Positions 6,002-7,241 of a DNA stretch of 7,241 nt are shown piece after piece. Made by a program: the position numbers and the translations under genes. The stretch is taken from assembly GCA_021443125.1 (NCBI GenBank), contig JABUUQ010000002.1:1108164-1115404 (forward strand), read 5' to 3'. Within the stretch, counting starts at the first letter, position 1. Every line of letters begins with the position of its first letter. The notes beneath the pieces are model-generated. The model ran no database searches. It saw nothing but the letters and a program-made list of their open reading frames with translations, and was not told the DNA's origin. The DNA is from Bacteroidales bacterium (GTDB lineage: Bacteria > Bacteroidota > Bacteroidia > Bacteroidales > P3).

Positions 6002-6550
6002 TTATTTATTATTGTTTTGTTCTATATCTTTCAAAAAATTTCTCATCTTCTGTTTGGCTCTGCAATTCAAACTACGCAAGGTTGTTTGCTTTCTATTCAG
6101 CATTGTTTCAAGTTCTTGATAAGTTAATTCGTCAAGTTCTATCATATTGAACACCAATCTCTCATCGGCAGACAATATATCCATTGCATCACGCAGATTT
6201 TGTGCTGAAAACCTCTCAACATCCACATCGTCAAAAGCATTTGTCTCATCAGCGAACGCATTGTCCGTTATATCTTCCTTATATATTTTGTTTCTGAGAG
6301 TGTTTATGGTGTAGTTTCTGAAGAATACTCTAAGCCAAGCCTTCAAAGAACCTTTGCCACTATACTTGTGTATGTTTGCAAAAAGTTTTATAAACGCATC
6401 TTGCAATATATCCTCAGCGTCTTCCTTACAGGAAACATAACGACGACAGACCGCAAACAATTCAGATGCATAAGTATCATAGAGAGTCTTTTGAAACTCT
6501 CTATCATTCTTGCGACATCCTTCTGCTAATTCTTGGTCTGTGTATTTCAT
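6002..6550 (-). CDS. ECF-type RNA polymerase sigma factor (sigma-70 family)
   Basis: This would be an alternative sigma factor directing RNA polymerase to a specific set of promoters. At 182 residues it has only regions 2 and 4, as in the ECF group. Region 2 (about 20-88) includes the core-binding segment CKEDAEDILQDAFIKLF (41-57) and the promoter-melting segment SLKAWLRVFFRNYTINTLRNK (68-88). An acidic linker (about 91-115) follows. Region 4 (about 124-173) has LSADERLVFNMIELDELTYQE and a helix-turn-helix ending in LRSLNCRAKQKMRNFL. The recognition helix reads NRKQTTLRSLNCRAK, whereas most relatives have a GTVKSRLHRAR-type sequence. The ATG at 6550 (MKYTDQELAEG) is chosen over an in-frame TTG at 6571. 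The next gene begins one base after the stop and looks like its membrane partner. It cannot be assigned to a characterised ECF group from sequence alone. Confidence 0.92.
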   Translation of the reverse strand: MKYTDQELAEGCRKNDREFQKTLYDTYASELFAVCRRYVSCKEDAEDILQDAFIKLFANIHKYSGKGSLKAWLRVFFRNYTINTLRNKIYKEDITDNAFADETNAFDDVDVERFSAQNLRDAMDILSADERLVFNMIELDELTYQELETMLNRKQTTLRSLNCRAKQKMRNFLKDIEQNNNK

Positions 6551-6581
6551 ACCAACAATGACACAATGCAATCAAAATTTG

Positions 6582-6594
6582 TTGCAAAAAGATA
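6582..6594 (-). promoter_or_regulatory. Possible promoter element of the sigma factor gene
   Basis: On the minus strand 6594-6582 reads TATCTTTTTGCAA. This is the receptor gene's -7 region TATCTTTGCAA with two extra T, and both are preceded by a run of T and C. Transcription would start about 30 nt before the ATG. No TTTG box is found at the right distance upstream, and the T expansion departs from TAnnTTTG, so this may be weak, dependent on another factor, or not a promoter. The octamer TATCTTTT also occurs 18 bp upstream (6612-6605). Confidence 0.3.
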
Positions 6595-6614
6595 GAAAAA
6601 TAATAAAAGATATC

Positions 6615-7202
6615 TTACTTTGAAGATTTTGTATTGTTTTTTTTCTGGACGGAAAAGCCAAAAAATCCTAGTTGCTGACCCAAAGAATAGTACTTTCCAT
6701 GGCAATAGGCAATCAATCCCGCTTTCTTCAAATCAAATTCGCCAGTTCGTTTGTCTATATACTTGTCATCAGCATTTACTCCAACGACTTTTGCTATGAA
6801 CATATCGTGAGAACCGAGTTCTTTGATATCAACAATTTTGCATTCTATACTCAAAGGACTTTCCATTATCATCCAAGTGTTGATATTTGGTGCTTTTTGT
6901 GGTGTAAGTCCCGTTTCAATGAATTTATTGCAGTCTTTACCACTTTTTACTCCGCACCAATCTGTTTCCCTTACCAAATCCTCTGTGGTTAAGTTTATTA
7001 CAAAACAACCTGTTCTTTTGAGAATTTCATAACTATGGCGACTTTTTCTTACAGAAATATAACACATTGGAGGTTCCGAACTAATTGTTCCAGTCCAACC
7101 AATAGTAATAATGTTTGCCTCTGCTATATCCTCTCCGCAACTTACCATTACAGCAGGCAAAGGGTATATCATAGTACCTTTTTTGAATTGTTTTTTAGCC
7201 AT
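6615..7202 (-). CDS. Flavin reductase-like FMN-binding protein
   Basis: This 195-residue protein matches the flavin reductase-like split-barrel family (the DIM6/NTAB or MTH152-like group). Members bind FMN and either reduce flavin with NAD(P)H or serve as small flavoproteins; the partner here is unknown. Landmarks are the opening KKGTMIYPLPAVMVSCG (7-23), NIITIGWTGTISSEPPMCYIS (30-50), RHSYEILKRTGCFVINL (55-71), WCGVKSGKDCNKF (82-94), the strand-turn region GSHDMFIAKVVGV (130-142), and a C-terminal YYSLGQQLGFFGFS (171-184) of the MTH152-like type. A basic tail follows. Seven cysteines are present, including C83 and C91, without a standard metal motif. The ATG at 7202 is 39 nt from the edge and no promoter is visible there. 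The sigma gene starts 64 bp after its stop with no terminator between, so they may share a transcript. Confidence 0.88.
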   Translation of the reverse strand: MAKKQFKKGTMIYPLPAVMVSCGEDIAEANIITIGWTGTISSEPPMCYISVRKSRHSYEILKRTGCFVINLTTEDLVRETDWCGVKSGKDCNKFIETGLTPQKAPNINTWMIMESPLSIECKIVDIKELGSHDMFIAKVVGVNADDKYIDKRTGEFDLKKAGLIAYCHGKYYSLGQQLGFFGFSVQKKNNTKSSK

Positions 7203-7241
7203 TTATCAAGTCGTTTTTTGTTATCTTTATTTTGGAAGGGA

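Noticed and set aside
6551..6571. Extended sigma factor start at a TTG at 6571
   Set aside because: The extension MHCVIVG has no counterpart in ECF sigma factors, and the ATG at 6550 gives a typical start.
7203..7241. Promoter for the flavin reductase-like gene
   Set aside because: No TAnnTTTG match occurs on the minus strand in the 39 bases available; any promoter must lie beyond the window.

Overview
The window is AT-rich chromosomal DNA from a member of the Bacteroidota, most likely a low-GC Bacteroidales that has a type IX secretion system (T9SS). This rests on four things: a TonB-dependent receptor, a short lysine-type SerA, a gliding-motility/T9SS type B C-terminal domain, and promoters of the Bacteroidota form (TTTG, about 20 nt, TAnnTTTG) with A-rich leaders instead of strong Shine-Dalgarno sites. 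No RNA genes, insertion sequences, CRISPR arrays, long repeats or broken genes were seen. No gene-free stretch exceeds about 160 bases.

Layout, left to right. Positions 1-30 hold the probable first ten codons of a leftward gene that runs off the edge. Positions 53-2011 (minus) encode a TonB-dependent outer-membrane receptor. Positions 2090-2824 (plus) encode a classical short-chain dehydrogenase. These two genes diverge from one compact region (about 2041-2079) where their promoters overlap almost completely. A strong, probably bidirectional terminator (2841-2887) separates the dehydrogenase from the convergent serC-serA pair (minus, 5042 to 2941), the first two enzymes of serine biosynthesis from 3-phosphoglycerate. 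Between serC and serA lies a terminator-like hairpin that pairs fully only in the minus-strand RNA, so it may lower serA expression relative to serC.

Positions 7202 to 5197 (minus) hold three leftward genes: a flavin-reductase-like flavoprotein, an ECF-type sigma factor, and one base after its stop a membrane-anchored protein. That protein occupies the usual anti-sigma position and has an anti-sigma-like N-terminus, but it ends in a CHU_C/T9SS type B sorting domain. This sigma/membrane-protein pair is the most unusual part of the window and may be a regulatory module that senses T9SS activity or the cell surface.

Three leftward genes (receptor, serC, sigma factor) share a TATnTTTGCAA-like -7 region, with two extra T in the sigma gene copy. 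Several longer reading frames begin at TTG codons inside promoters or a terminator. I chose the internal ATG or GTG starts and give the reasons in each entry.
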